Positions 1 to 8,067 of a stretch of 64,000 nt of DNA are shown piece after piece. Origin of the DNA: Streptomyces katrae (GTDB taxonomy: Bacteria > Actinomycetota > Actinomycetes > Streptomycetales > Streptomycetaceae). The notes beneath the pieces are model-generated. The model saw only the letters and a program-made list of their open reading frames with translations, had not been told where the DNA came from and did not search any database. Numbering within the stretch: the stretch's first letter is position 1; each line of letters begins with the position of its first letter. The stretch is from NCBI RefSeq assembly GCF_002028425.1, contig NZ_CP020042.1, positions 5,741,560 through 5,805,559 on the forward strand, given 5' to 3'. The position numbers were made by a program, and so were the translations under genes.

Positions 1-1
1 C

Positions 2-2251
2 TCCGGCCCGGTCTCCTTCATGCGCGGCGCCGACGCGTCCGCCGGAACGATCAAGTCGGGCGGCGCCACCCGCCGGGCGGCCAAGATGGTCGTCCTGGAC
101 GTGGACCACCCGGACGTCGAGGACTTCATCGCCACCAAGGTGAAGGAGGAGGAGAAGATCCGCGCCCTGCGCGACGCGGGCTTCGACATGGACCTGGGCG
201 GCGACGACATCACGTCCGTCCAGTACCAGAACGCCAACAACTCCGTCCGCGTGAACGACGAGTTCATGACGGCCGTCGAGAACGGCACCGAGTTCGGCCT
301 GCGCGCCCGGATGACCGGCGAGGTCATCGAGAAGGTCGACGCCAAGGCGCTCTTCCGCAAGCTCGCCGAGGCCGCGTGGGCCTGTGCCGACCCGGGCATC
401 CAGTACGACGGCGTGATCAACAACTGGCACACCTGCCCCGAGTCCGGCCGCATCACCGCGTCCAACCCGTGCAGCGAGTACATGCACCTGGACAACACGT
501 CCTGCAACCTCGCCTCGCTGAACCTGATGAAGTTCCTGCACGACGACGGCAAGGGCAACCAGTCCTTCGACGCCGAGCGCTTCGCCAAGGTCGTCGAGCT
601 CGTCATCACCGCGATGGACATCTCCATCTGCTTCGCGGACTTCCCCACGCAGAAGATCGGCGAGAACACCCGCGCCTTCCGCCAGCTGGGCATCGGCTAC
701 GCCAACCTCGGCGCCCTGCTCATGGCCACCGGCCACGCCTACGACTCGGACGGCGGCCGGACCCTCGCCGCCTCGATCACCTCGCTGATGACCGGCACCG
801 CGTACAAGCGCTCCGCCGAGCTGGCCGCCATCGTCGGTCCCTACGACGGTTACGCCCGCAACGCCGACTCGCACAAGCGCGTCATGAAGCAGCACGCCGA
901 CGCCAACGCCGCCGCGCCGCGCACCGAGGACCTGGACAACGCGATCTGGGCCGCCGCCACCGAGGCATGGCAGGACGTCCTGCGCCTCGGCGAGAAGAAC
1001 GGCTTCCGCAACGCCCAGGCCTCCGTCCTCGCGCCGACCGGCACCATCGGTCTCGCGATGTCCTGCGACACCACCGGTGTCGAGCCGGACCTGGCCCTGG
1101 TCAAGTTCAAGAAGCTCGTCGGCGGCGGCTCGATGCAGATCGTCAACGGCACCGTCCCGCAGGCCCTGCGCCGCCTGGGCTACCAGGAGGAGCAGATCGA
1201 GGCGATCGTCGCCCACATCGCCGAGCACGGCAACGTGGTCGACGCCCCCGGCCTGAAGACCGAGCACTACGAGGTCTTCGACTGCGCGATGGGCGAGCGC
1301 TCCATCTCCCCGATGGGCCACGTCCGCATGATGGCCGCGATCCAGCCCTGGATCTCCGGCGCGATCTCCAAGACGGTCAACATGCCGGAGACGGCGACCG
1401 TCGAGGAGATCGAGGAGATCTACTTCGAGGCGTGGAAGCTGGGCGTCAAGGCGCTCGCGATCTACCGCGACAACTGCAAGGTCGGCCAGCCCCTCTCCGC
1501 AAAGAAGAAGGAAGAGGCGAAGGCCGAGATCACCGAGAAGGCCGAGGAGACCATCCGCACGGCCGTCGAGAAGGTCATCGAGTACCGCCCGGTCCGCAAG
1601 CGCCTCCCCAAGGGCCGTCCGGGGATCACCACCTCCTTCACGGTCGGTGGCGCCGAGGGCTACATGACGGCCAACTCCTACCCGGACGACGGTCTGGGCG
1701 AGGTCTTCCTGAAGATGTCCAAGCAGGGCTCGACCCTCGCGGGCATGATGGACGCCTTCTCCATCGCCGTCTCCGTCGGTCTGCAGTACGGCGTCCCGCT
1801 GGAGACGTACGTCGCGAAGTTCACCAACATGCGCTTCGAGCCGGCCGGTATGACGGACGACCCGGACGTGCGGATGGCCCAGTCGATCGTCGACTACATC
1901 TTCCGCCGTGTGGCGCTCGACTTCCTGCCCTTCGAGACCCGCTCGGCCCTCGGCATCCACTCCGCCGAGGAGCGCCAGCGCCACCTCGACACCGGTTCGT
2001 ACGAGCCGCTCGAGGAGGAGCTCGACACCGAGTCCCTGGCCCAGTCGGCGCCCGTCGCCCCCGTGGCCAAGCCGGTGGCGGTCGTCCCGGTCCCGGCCCC
2101 GAAGACCGCGCACAGCAACGCCGAGCTGGTCGAGATGCAGATGGGCGTCTCCGCCGACGCCCCGCTCTGCTTCTCCTGCGGCACCAAGATGCAGCGCGCC
2201 GGCTCCTGCTACATCTGCGAGGGCTGCGGCTCCACCAGCGGCTGCAGCTGA
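2..2251 (+). CDS. nrdJ: Vitamin B12-dependent ribonucleotide reductase (class II), C-terminal part
   Basis: Adenosylcobalamin-dependent class II ribonucleotide reductase, which makes deoxyribonucleotides in the cytosol by a cobalamin-generated thiyl radical. The window opens inside the gene: the frame is open from base 2 and only the last 749 residues are seen (streptomycete NrdJ is usually about 950). Visible signs are the active-site NPCSEY motif near bases 464-481, the stretch with SPMGH, IQPWISGAISKTVNMP and YRDNCK (about 1310-1480), and a C-terminal Cys-pair tail (CFSCG, CYICEGCG, about 2168-2240) used to re-reduce the active site or bind zinc. A hairpin terminator follows. In streptomycetes nrdJ is normally the second gene after nrdR, which would lie outside the window; that is known biology, not seen here. 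Confidence 0.96.
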   Translation, partial: SGPVSFMRGADASAGTIKSGGATRRAAKMVVLDVDHPDVEDFIATKVKEEEKIRALRDAGFDMDLGGDDITSVQYQNANNSVRVNDEFMTAVENGTEFGLRARMTGEVIEKVDAKALFRKLAEAAWACADPGIQYDGVINNWHTCPESGRITASNPCSEYMHLDNTSCNLASLNLMKFLHDDGKGNQSFDAERFAKVVELVITAMDISICFADFPTQKIGENTRAFRQLGIGYANLGALLMATGHAYDSDGGRTLAASITSLMTGTAYKRSAELAAIVGPYDGYARNADSHKRVMKQHADANAAAPRTEDLDNAIWAAATEAWQDVLRLGEKNGFRNAQASVLAPTGTIGLAMSCDTTGVEPDLALVKFKKLVGGGSMQIVNGTVPQALRRLGYQEEQIEAIVAHIAEHGNVVDAPGLKTEHYEVFDCAMGERSISPMGHVRMMAAIQPWISGAISKTVNMPETATVEEIEEIYFEAWKLGVKALAIYRDNCKVGQPLSAKKKEEAKAEITEKAEETIRTAVEKVIEYRPVRKRLPKGRPGITTSFTVGGAEGYMTANSYPDDGLGEVFLKMSKQGSTLAGMMDAFSIAVSVGLQYGVPLETYVAKFTNMRFEPAGMTDDPDVRMAQSIVDYIFRRVALDFLPFETRSALGIHSAEERQRHLDTGSYEPLEEELDTESLAQSAPVAPVAKPVAVVPVPAPKTAHSNAELVEMQMGVSADAPLCFSCGTKMQRAGSCYICEGCGSTSGCS

Positions 2252-2273
2252 CGGCTGACGCCTAGCACCACGT

Positions 2274-2309
2274 GAAGAGGGCGCCGACCTCCGGGTCGGC
2301 ACCCTCTTC
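2274..2309 (+). terminator. Hairpin terminator after nrdJ
   Basis: GAAGAGGG (2274-2281) pairs with CCCTCTTC (2302-2309), and inside it GCCGACC (2283-2289) pairs with GGTCGGC (2294-2300) around a TCCG loop. It lies 22 bases after the nrdJ stop. There is no U-tract, which is common in streptomycetes. Confidence 0.8.
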
Positions 2310-2333
2310 GGCGTGTGCGGCGCGGTGGGTGAA

Positions 2334-2339
2334 TACGGT
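2334..2339 (+). promoter_or_regulatory. Possible -10 box for the acetyltransferase gene
   Basis: TACGGT fits the streptomycete TANNNT -10 consensus and lies just after the nrdJ terminator, about 90 bases before the chosen start of the next gene. No clear -35 was identified. Confidence 0.3.
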
Positions 2340-2426
2340 TGGTGTGGCGGGCCCGACGCGGTGATCATGGGGCTGGGTCCGCGGGCGTCGGGGGCCCGGG
2401 ACGTCACAGCGGGGGAGCGGATGGGC

Positions 2427-3257
2427 ATGTGGAACGGTGACGAGCTGGATCTGGACGCGTACCTGGCCCGGATCGGACTCGGGCGCGAGGCCCGGGAACT
2501 CAGGCCGGACCTGCGGACGTTGTACGAGGTGCAACGCGCCCACACCGCCGCCATCCCCTTCGAGTCCCTGGACGTCCTGCTCGGCCGCCCCGTCGAGCTG
2601 GAGGTCAAGGCCCTGGAGGACAAGCTCGTGCACGGCCGCCGCGGCGGCTACTGCTACGAGCAGAACTCGCTGCTGGCCGCTGCCCTGGAGCGGATCGGCT
2701 TCGAGGTCAGCGGGCGCGGCGCCCGCAACCGCACCCGCACGGACGCCGTGACGCCGGTGACGCACGCGGCCCTCGTCGTCACCGTCGACGGTGAGCCGTG
2801 GCTCTGCGACGCCGGATTCGGCTACCAGGGGCCGTGCGAGCCCGTTCCGCTCGGACGGCCCGGGACCGAGGTGCGCCAGGGGCCGTGGACGTTCGCCGTC
2901 CACGAGGAGGAGCACGGGGTCCTCGTCCTGCGCATCCGCCGCGGCGATGCGTGGCGCGACCTGTACGCCTTCTCCCCGCAGCCCTACCTGCCCGTCGACT
3001 ACGTCGTCCTGAACCACTACAGCTCCAGTCACCCCCGCTCCTCCTTCATCGGGAAGACCCTCGTACAGCTCCCGGGCGACGCGGTCCGCACGACGCTCGT
3101 GGACCGGGAGCTGATGCGCCTGTACCCCGACGGGCGGACCGAGCGGGAGCCCGTCGCCCCGGACGGGCTGGTCGGTCTGCTCGACCGGGAGTTCGGCCTT
3201 CGGCTGCCCGAGCGGGATGCGGCCGAACTGGTACGGATCCACCGCTCCGAGTACTGA
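2427..3257 (+). CDS. Arylamine N-acetyltransferase
   Basis: Cytosolic enzyme of the NAT family that moves acetyl from acetyl-CoA to arylamines, hydrazines or, in biosynthetic members, amino-aryl precursors. The triad is visible: Cys in RGGYCYE, His in VTHAALVV and Asp in WLCDAGFG. The 276-residue length is normal for bacterial NATs. The start at 2427 is chosen because GGGGGAG (2411-2417) sits 9 nt upstream; ATG 2421 is too close to that site, and upstream GTG 2313 would add residues without family character. The gene stands alone between the nrdJ terminator and a leaderless gene. The natural substrate cannot be told from sequence. Confidence 0.93.
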   Translation: MWNGDELDLDAYLARIGLGREARELRPDLRTLYEVQRAHTAAIPFESLDVLLGRPVELEVKALEDKLVHGRRGGYCYEQNSLLAAALERIGFEVSGRGARNRTRTDAVTPVTHAALVVTVDGEPWLCDAGFGYQGPCEPVPLGRPGTEVRQGPWTFAVHEEEHGVLVLRIRRGDAWRDLYAFSPQPYLPVDYVVLNHYSSSHPRSSFIGKTLVQLPGDAVRTTLVDRELMRLYPDGRTEREPVAPDGLVGLLDREFGLRLPERDAAELVRIHRSEY

Positions 3258-3278
3258 CCGGGGCCGGGCCCGGGCCCG

Positions 3279-3284
3279 TACGAT
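3279..3284 (+). promoter_or_regulatory. -10 box TACGAT of a leaderless gene
   Basis: TACGAT ends 6 nt before the GTG at 3291, the geometry of streptomycete leaderless transcripts. No Shine-Dalgarno sequence lies before that GTG. Confidence 0.5.
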
Positions 3285-3290
3285 GGCGCG

Positions 3291-3896
3291 GTGCTGGTCA
3301 AGTGGATTCGCTGCACGGTGACGGACCGACGCGGGTTCGAGCGCGGGCAGCGCAAGTGGGCGGGGCTGCCCGGCGAGCCCGGGTTCCGGGGGCAGGGCGG
3401 CGGCTGGAGCAGAGGCCGGCAGGGGGTCGCGCATGTCTTCGCGTTCTGGGAGAGCCGTTCCTTCTACGACTCCTTCATGGCCCGTTCCCACGACAGACTG
3501 GCCGCCGCGCAGACCGGCACCTACACCGACGCGCGGGTCACGCTCTTCGACTACCGCTTCGACGTGAAGACCGGCTTCGAGCCGCGTTTCAGCGACGCCG
3601 ACGTGGTCCGGGTCGCGCACACCCGGGTCCGGGAAGGCCGCGTGGAGCACTTCGCGCTGATGCAGGAGAAGGTCTGGAACCCCGCCATGGCGGGGTCGCC
3701 CGGGATGATCCGGGGACTCTTCGGCGAGGCGCCGGGCCGGGAGTTCCTGGTGCTGTCCATGTGGCGTGCGGCCGCCGAGCACGGCAAGTACCGGCAGGAG
3801 CGCGTGGAGCGGCTCTCGCTGCGCGCCCAGACCGAGGCCGACGTCGAGGCGCTCACGGGGGACGTCGTGGACCTCGAACCCAGCTGGACGGTATGA
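3291..3896 (+). CDS. DUF4937-like (YdbC-type) conserved protein
   Basis: A 201-residue soluble protein with no signal peptide or membrane segment. The pattern (MLVKWIRCTV at the start, then FAFWESRSFYDSFMARSHD, then VAHTRVREGRVEHFALMQEKVWNPAM) looks like the YdbC/DUF4937 family, whose halves resemble ferredoxin-fold antibiotic-biosynthesis-monooxygenase-like modules. The family's function is not established and none is assigned here. The GTG start is supported by a TACGAT box 7 nt upstream and the lack of a ribosome binding site. It begins 33 bases after the NAT gene and is probably transcribed on its own. Confidence 0.75.
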   Translation: MLVKWIRCTVTDRRGFERGQRKWAGLPGEPGFRGQGGGWSRGRQGVAHVFAFWESRSFYDSFMARSHDRLAAAQTGTYTDARVTLFDYRFDVKTGFEPRFSDADVVRVAHTRVREGRVEHFALMQEKVWNPAMAGSPGMIRGLFGEAPGREFLVLSMWRAAAEHGKYRQERVERLSLRAQTEADVEALTGDVVDLEPSWTV

Positions 3897-3956
3897 CCGT
3901 ACGACGAACCGCACCGCGACCGGCGTGCCCGGGGCCCACCCGCCCCGGGCGCCGCA

Positions 3957-3962
3957 TAGGGT
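3957..3962 (+). promoter_or_regulatory. -10 box TAGGGT of a leaderless gene
   Basis: TAGGGT lies 7 nt before the ATG at 3970. The start has no convincing Shine-Dalgarno sequence, so a leaderless mRNA is likely. Confidence 0.5.
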
Positions 3963-3969
3963 CGGGGGC

Positions 3970-4629
3970 ATGGTTCGACCACGGCGCATCGTCCTCGTCC
4001 GGCACGGGGAATCGGAGGGGAACATCGATGACACGGTGTACGAGCGTGAGCCCGACCACGCCCTGCGCCTGACCCGCGCGGGCCGCGAACAGGCCGCCGA
4101 GGCCGGGGTACGGCTGCGCGAGCTCTTCGGCGAGGAGCACATCAGCGCGTACGTCTCCCCGTACCGCCGCACCCTCCAGACCTTCCGGGAGCTGCGTCTG
4201 GACCCCTCGCGGGTGCGGATGCGCGAAGAGCCCCGGCTGCGCGAGCAGGACTGGGGCAACTGGCAGGACCGCGACGACGTCAAGCTCCAGAAGGCCTACC
4301 GCGACGCCTACGGCCACTTCTTCTACCGCTTCGCACAGGGCGAGTCCGGCGCCGACGTCTACGACCGGGTCGGTTCCTTCCTGGAGAGCCTCTACCGCAG
4401 CTTCGAGGCGCCCGACCATCCCGAGAACGTACTGCTGGTGACGCACGGGCTGACGATGCGGCTGTTCTGCATGCGCTGGTTCCACTGGTCGGTGGCCGAG
4501 TTCGAAGCCCTCTCCAACCCCGGGAACGGCGAATTCCGCGTGCTGATGCTCGGTCCGGACGGCCGGTACCGGATGGACCGCCCGTTTGAGCGGTGGACCA
4601 CACCCGAGCCTTATGACCTGGACGGCTAA
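3970..4629 (+). CDS. Histidine phosphatase family protein (phosphoglycerate-mutase-like)
   Basis: Small cytosolic phosphatase of the histidine phosphatase superfamily. The phospho-acceptor motif LVRHGESEGN is at residues 8-17, the second-arm motif YVSPYRRTLQT at about 60-70, the acid residue in REEPRLREQDWG, and the second catalytic His in VLLVTHGLTMR near residue 160. The 219 residues match single-domain members. Its substrate (sugar phosphate, nucleotide or protein) cannot be told. ATG 3970 is preferred over the far upstream start at 3766 because the family motif begins at once and a TAGGGT box lies 7 nt before it. Its stop codon overlaps the -10 box of the next gene. Confidence 0.92.
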   Translation: MVRPRRIVLVRHGESEGNIDDTVYEREPDHALRLTRAGREQAAEAGVRLRELFGEEHISAYVSPYRRTLQTFRELRLDPSRVRMREEPRLREQDWGNWQDRDDVKLQKAYRDAYGHFFYRFAQGESGADVYDRVGSFLESLYRSFEAPDHPENVLLVTHGLTMRLFCMRWFHWSVAEFEALSNPGNGEFRVLMLGPDGRYRMDRPFERWTTPEPYDLDG

Positions 4630-4632
4630 AGT
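4627..4632 (+). promoter_or_regulatory. -10 box TAAAGT overlapping the stop of the previous gene
   Basis: TAAAGT lies 8 nt before ATG 4641. Its first three bases are the TAA stop codon of the histidine phosphatase gene, so promoter and upstream coding end share sequence. Confidence 0.5.
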
Positions 4633-4640
4633 GGCGCGCG

Positions 4641-5555
4641 ATGACCGCTGATTCCGCTTCCGAACGGCGCTACGCACGCGCCCTGTCCAGCCTCCGTGGG
4701 CTGGCCCTGGGGGACGCCCTGGGCTCCCAGTACTTCGTCCCCGTGAACCTTCCGCTGCTCAAGCGGCGCGAGCTGCCGGCCGGCAGCGAACCGTGGCAGT
4801 GGACCGACGACACCGAGATGGCCTGCTCCGTGGTGGCCGTGCTCGCCGCACACGGTCGCATCGACCAGGACGCGCTGGCATCCTCGTTCGCCGAGCACCA
4901 CGACTTCGACCGCGGCTACGGGCCCGCCGTGAACCGGATGCTGCGCCTGATCCGCGAGGGCGAGGACTGGCGCACCCTGGCCGCCGAGCTCTTCAACGGG
5001 CAGGGCTCCTGGGGCAACGGCGCGGCGATGCGGATCGCACCGCTGGGCGCCTGGTACGCGGAGGACCCGGAGCAGGCCACCCACCAGGCGGAGATCTCCG
5101 CCTACACCACCCACCAGCACCGCGAAGCCGTGTGCGGGGCCATGGCCGTCGCCGCCGCGGCCGCGCTGGCGGCGACCCCGGCCGGCCCGCCGTCCGCCGA
5201 GGAACTGCTGGACGGGGTGATCGCGCTGGTGCCGCGCAGCGCCGTGGGCGCCGGCGTGCGCCGGGCGCGCGACATGCTGGACTACGGCGACGCCAACACC
5301 GTCGCGGCCGTGCTGGGCTGCGGCCGGCGCACGAGCGCCCACGACACGGTGCCGTTCGCCCTGTGGTCGGCGGCGCGGGCGCTGGACGACTTCGAGCGGG
5401 CCTTCTGGACCACCGCCCAGGTGGGCGGCGACGTGGACACGACCTGCGCGATCGTGGGCGGGATCCTGGGCGCCCGCGGCGACTCCGCGCTGCCGCAGAC
5501 CTGGCTGGCCCGGACCGAGGCGCTCCCGGCCTGGCTGCCGGAAGCCGCGGTCTAG
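4641..5555 (+). CDS. ADP-ribosylglycohydrolase family protein
   Basis: Predicted cytosolic hydrolase of the ADP-ribosylglycohydrolase (DraG/ARH) family, which removes ADP-ribose from proteins or small molecules. The first metal motif is WTDDTEMACS (about residues 53-62) after GLALGDALGS; the second is GGDVDTTCAIVGGILGA near residue 260, with paired Asp residues that bind two metal ions in this family. At 304 residues it is of usual length. Leaderless start: TAAAGT lies 8 nt upstream. It faces the MFS gene across a hairpin terminator. No ADP-ribosyltransferase gene was recognised nearby, so the target is unknown. Confidence 0.9.
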   Translation: MTADSASERRYARALSSLRGLALGDALGSQYFVPVNLPLLKRRELPAGSEPWQWTDDTEMACSVVAVLAAHGRIDQDALASSFAEHHDFDRGYGPAVNRMLRLIREGEDWRTLAAELFNGQGSWGNGAAMRIAPLGAWYAEDPEQATHQAEISAYTTHQHREAVCGAMAVAAAAALAATPAGPPSAEELLDGVIALVPRSAVGAGVRRARDMLDYGDANTVAAVLGCGRRTSAHDTVPFALWSAARALDDFERAFWTTAQVGGDVDTTCAIVGGILGARGDSALPQTWLARTEALPAWLPEAAV

Positions 5556-5585
5556 CCGGTCCCCTTCGCCGGACCCGGTGCCGGA

Positions 5586-5622
5586 GACCCGGGTGAGGGG
5601 GAGGAGTCCCCTGACCCGGGTC
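5586..5622. terminator. Bidirectional hairpin between convergent genes
   Basis: GACCCGGGT (5586-5594) pairs with ACCCGGGTC (5614-5622), and AGGGG (5596-5600) with CCCCT (5608-5612). It lies between the stop of the ADP-ribosylglycohydrolase gene and the stop of the MFS gene and can serve both strands. Confidence 0.7.
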
Positions 5623-5643
5623 CTGTCGTACGGTGCGCCCCGC

Positions 5644-7197
5644 TCAGGCGGCCGGGCCGGCTTCGGCGGCGGCTCCGCTGAGGGCGTCCAGGTCGCTCTT
5701 GCGGACCCGGATCACCACCAGGGCGCTGACCAGGGCCAGCCCGGCCATGGCGACGGCGGCGGTGAAGGCGCTGGAGATGCCCTGGGTGAGGACGAGGTCG
5801 CCCCAGGGGTCCGGCAGCCGCCCTGTCTGCCGGAACGCCGCCAGCTGCGCGGGGTCGGCCTGCGCCGTGAAGGCGGGGACCCGCCGGGCGGCCTCGTCGC
5901 GGCTCGCCGTGCCGAAGACGGTGACCAGGATGGACAGGCCGAGGGAGCCGCCGACCTGCTGGCTGGCGTTGAGCAGCCCGGAGGCCGCGCCCGCTTCCCG
6001 GGGTGCCACCCCGGAGACGGCCGTGAGGGTGAGGGTGACGAAGTTCAGGCCCATGCCGAAGCCGAACAGCAGCATCGGTCCGAGCACACCGGAGAGGTAC
6101 GTGCTGTCGGTGCGGATGAAGGTCAGCCAGCCGAGGCCGATCCCGGTGAGCGCCGACCCGGTGACCATGAACGGTTTGGGCCCGAGGCGGGGCAGCAGGC
6201 GCTGCGAGAGCCCGGCGGCGGTGATGATCGCCGCGGTTACCGGCAGGAAGCCGAGCCCGGACTGGATCGGGGAGAAGCCCAGCACGTTCTGCACGAACTG
6301 GACGATGAAGAAGAACATGCCGAACATGGCGGCGGCCAGGCCCAGCATGATCAGGTACGTGCCCGCGCGGTTGCGGTCGGCGAACATCCGCAGCGGGATG
6401 ATCGGTTCGGCGGCCCGGGTCTCGATCAGCACGAAGAGCCCGAGCAGGACGACGGCGGCGGCGAAGGAGCCGAGGGTCAGGGAGTCGCGCCAGCCGTCCT
6501 CGGATGCCCGGATGAACCCGTAGACGAGCGAGGTCATGCCACCGGTGGCGGTGAGCGCTCCCGCAGCGTCGAAGCGGCCCGGATGGCGTTCGGACTCGTT
6601 GATGTAGAGCGGTGCGAGGACGGTGATGAGCACGCCGATCGGCACGTTCACGAAGAGGACCCAGCGCCAGTCGAGCCACTCCGTGAGCATGCCGCCGGCC
6701 AGCAGCCCGACGGCGCCTCCGCCGGCGGAGACGGCCGCGAAGACGCCGAACGCCCGGTTGCGGGCGGGGCCTTCGGCGAAGGTGGTGGTGATCAGGGCGA
6801 GCGCGGTCGGGGAGGCGATGGCGCCGCCGACCCCCTGGAGGGCCCGGGCGGCCATCAGGTGCCAGGGCTCCTGGGCGAAGCCGCCGAGCAGGGAGGCCAG
6901 GGTGAACAGCAGGATTCCGGTCATGAAGACCCGGCGCCGGCCCAGGATGTCGCCGGCCCGGCCGCCGAGCAGCAGCAGTCCGCCGAAGGCCAGGGTGTAG
7001 GCGCTGATCACCCAGGAGAGGTCGGTGGTGGAGAAGGCGAGCGCGGTCTGGATGTGTGGGAGGGCGATGTTCACGATCGTCGCGTCGAGGACGACCATGA
7101 GCTGACAGGCGGCGATGACGGTGAGCGCGACGCGCGGGCGGCCCGGCCGACGGGCGGCCCCGGGTATCCGGGGCGGGGCGAGTTGAGCGCTTTTCAC
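5644..7197 (-). CDS. MFS drug transporter, DHA2 (EmrB/QacA) family
   Basis: Membrane exporter of the 14-helix proton-antiport DHA2 family. The motif-C-like stretch LMVVLDATIVNIALPHI in the first helix, WVISAYTLAFGGLLLLGGRAGDILGRRR (motif A) and LQGVGGAIASPTAL are diagnostic. The 517-residue length and the run of hydrophobic segments agree. The GTG at 7197 is chosen because GGGGGG stands about 8 nt upstream; the longer start at 7239 would lie inside an operator palindrome. The gene is divergent from a TetR regulator and two near-identical 20-bp operators lie between them, so it is probably induced by a ligand of that regulator. The substrate is unknown. Confidence 0.94.
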   Translation of the reverse strand: MKSAQLAPPRIPGAARRPGRPRVALTVIAACQLMVVLDATIVNIALPHIQTALAFSTTDLSWVISAYTLAFGGLLLLGGRAGDILGRRRVFMTGILLFTLASLLGGFAQEPWHLMAARALQGVGGAIASPTALALITTTFAEGPARNRAFGVFAAVSAGGGAVGLLAGGMLTEWLDWRWVLFVNVPIGVLITVLAPLYINESERHPGRFDAAGALTATGGMTSLVYGFIRASEDGWRDSLTLGSFAAAVVLLGLFVLIETRAAEPIIPLRMFADRNRAGTYLIMLGLAAAMFGMFFFIVQFVQNVLGFSPIQSGLGFLPVTAAIITAAGLSQRLLPRLGPKPFMVTGSALTGIGLGWLTFIRTDSTYLSGVLGPMLLFGFGMGLNFVTLTLTAVSGVAPREAGAASGLLNASQQVGGSLGLSILVTVFGTASRDEAARRVPAFTAQADPAQLAAFRQTGRLPDPWGDLVLTQGISSAFTAAVAMAGLALVSALVVIRVRKSDLDALSGAAAEAGPAA

Positions 7198-7220
7198 TGT
7201 GGATCCCCCCGAAGTGAAAT

Positions 7221-7240
7221 AGTGAACGCATCCGTTCACT
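7221..7240. promoter_or_regulatory. TetR operator 1 (perfect palindrome)
   Basis: AGTGAACGCATCCGTTCACT is a perfect inverted repeat of 8 bp around CATC. It sits 24 bp upstream of the MFS start and about 95 bp before the TetR start. An almost identical site lies 46 bp away (7267-7286). Confidence 0.75.
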
Positions 7241-7266
7241 GCGGACCACGGTAGGAGTCCGCACAG

Positions 7267-7286
7267 AGGGAACGCAAGCGTTCACT
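7267..7286. promoter_or_regulatory. TetR operator 2 (one mismatch)
   Basis: AGGGAACGCAAGCGTTCACT repeats operator 1 with one changed arm base (AGgGAACG instead of AGTGAACG) and a different 4-bp spacer. Two spaced copies in the divergent promoter fit autoregulation and control of the efflux gene by the adjacent TetR protein. Confidence 0.7.
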
Positions 7287-7335
7287 ATGGCTGGAAATCC
7301 GTGCGAAGAGCCGCGGATGGTCGGAGGTTTGGGGC

Positions 7336-7941
7336 ATGGCGGGTTCGGACGCGACGGAAGGAGCGGCGCCGGTGCGCAGAAGGGGTCCCGAGCTCGAACG
7401 GGCGATCCTGGACGCGGCCATGGAGCAGCTGGGCAGCGTCGGCTGGAACGCCCTCACGATGGAGGGGGTCGCCGCCCAGGCCCGTACCGGCAAGGCGGCC
7501 CTCTACCGTCGCTGGTCCTCCAAGGCGGACCTGGTGGCCGAGGTGCTCCGGCGCGGACTGCCGGCGCTGGGGGAGGCCACGGACCAGGGATCGATCCGCG
7601 AGGACCTGTACCGGCTGTGCGTCCGCATGTGCGACGTCATGCGCTCGCCGGCCGGGGTGGCGCTCCGCGCCGTGCTTCACGAATGCGACCCCGCCCATGG
7701 CGACCTCTTCCGCGAGGTGATCCGGCAAGGGCTGCACGAGCCGGCGCACAAGGTGATCCGGGAGCTGGTACTGCGCGGTATCGAGCGGGGAGACGTCCGT
7801 GCGGACGCCACGAGTCCGCTGATCGTCGACGTGATCCCGGCGATGCTGATGTACCGGGCGAAGGTGTGCGGGAGCGAATGGCCGGACCGGGAGATCGCCG
7901 AGATGATCGACGGGCTGATGGTGCCGATGCTCCGCGCCTGA
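7336..7941 (+). CDS. TetR/AcrR family repressor of the adjacent efflux pump
   Basis: One-component repressor, 201 residues, with an N-terminal helix-turn-helix (residues about 20-66; MEGVAAQARTGKAALYRRWSSKADLV is the typical recognition region, in part) and a C-terminal ligand domain of the TetR_C type. ATG 7336 follows GGAGG (7323-7327) by 8 nt. It is divergent from the MFS transporter, and the intergenic region carries two 20-bp copies of an AGTGAACG-N4-CGTTCACT palindrome, the best candidates for its binding site. It is inferred to release DNA when it binds a drug exported by the pump; the ligand is not known. Confidence 0.92.
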   Translation: MAGSDATEGAAPVRRRGPELERAILDAAMEQLGSVGWNALTMEGVAAQARTGKAALYRRWSSKADLVAEVLRRGLPALGEATDQGSIREDLYRLCVRMCDVMRSPAGVALRAVLHECDPAHGDLFREVIRQGLHEPAHKVIRELVLRGIERGDVRADATSPLIVDVIPAMLMYRAKVCGSEWPDREIAEMIDGLMVPMLRA

Positions 7942-7945
7942 GCCC

Positions 7946-7965
7946 CCGCGGCCGGGATGCCGCGG
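7946..7965 (+). terminator. Short hairpin after the TetR gene
   Basis: CCGCGGC (7946-7952) pairs with GCCGCGG (7959-7965) around CGGGAT, starting 5 bases after the stop codon. There is no U-tract. Confidence 0.4.
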
Positions 7966-8051
7966 CCCCGCGCGGGTCCGTGCGCCGCCCTCCCCGCGCC
8001 CGGTGCGCGCGCTTGCCACGGGCCGGGGTGTGCAGGCGGCCCGGGGCGGCG

Positions 8052-8057
8052 TACCCT
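8052..8057 (+). promoter_or_regulatory. -10 box TACCCT before rnhB
   Basis: TACCCT lies 10 nt upstream of ATG 8068 with no Shine-Dalgarno sequence between, again suggesting a leaderless mRNA. It is compatible with TANNNT but weaker than the other examples here. Confidence 0.4.
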
Positions 8058-8067
8058 TGCTGGCGCC

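Noticed and set aside
5578..7254. A 558-codon open frame on the + strand across the MFS gene
   Set aside because: Antisense shadow with repetitive Gly/Glu/Asp composition and no start context; the minus strand encodes a 14-helix transporter.
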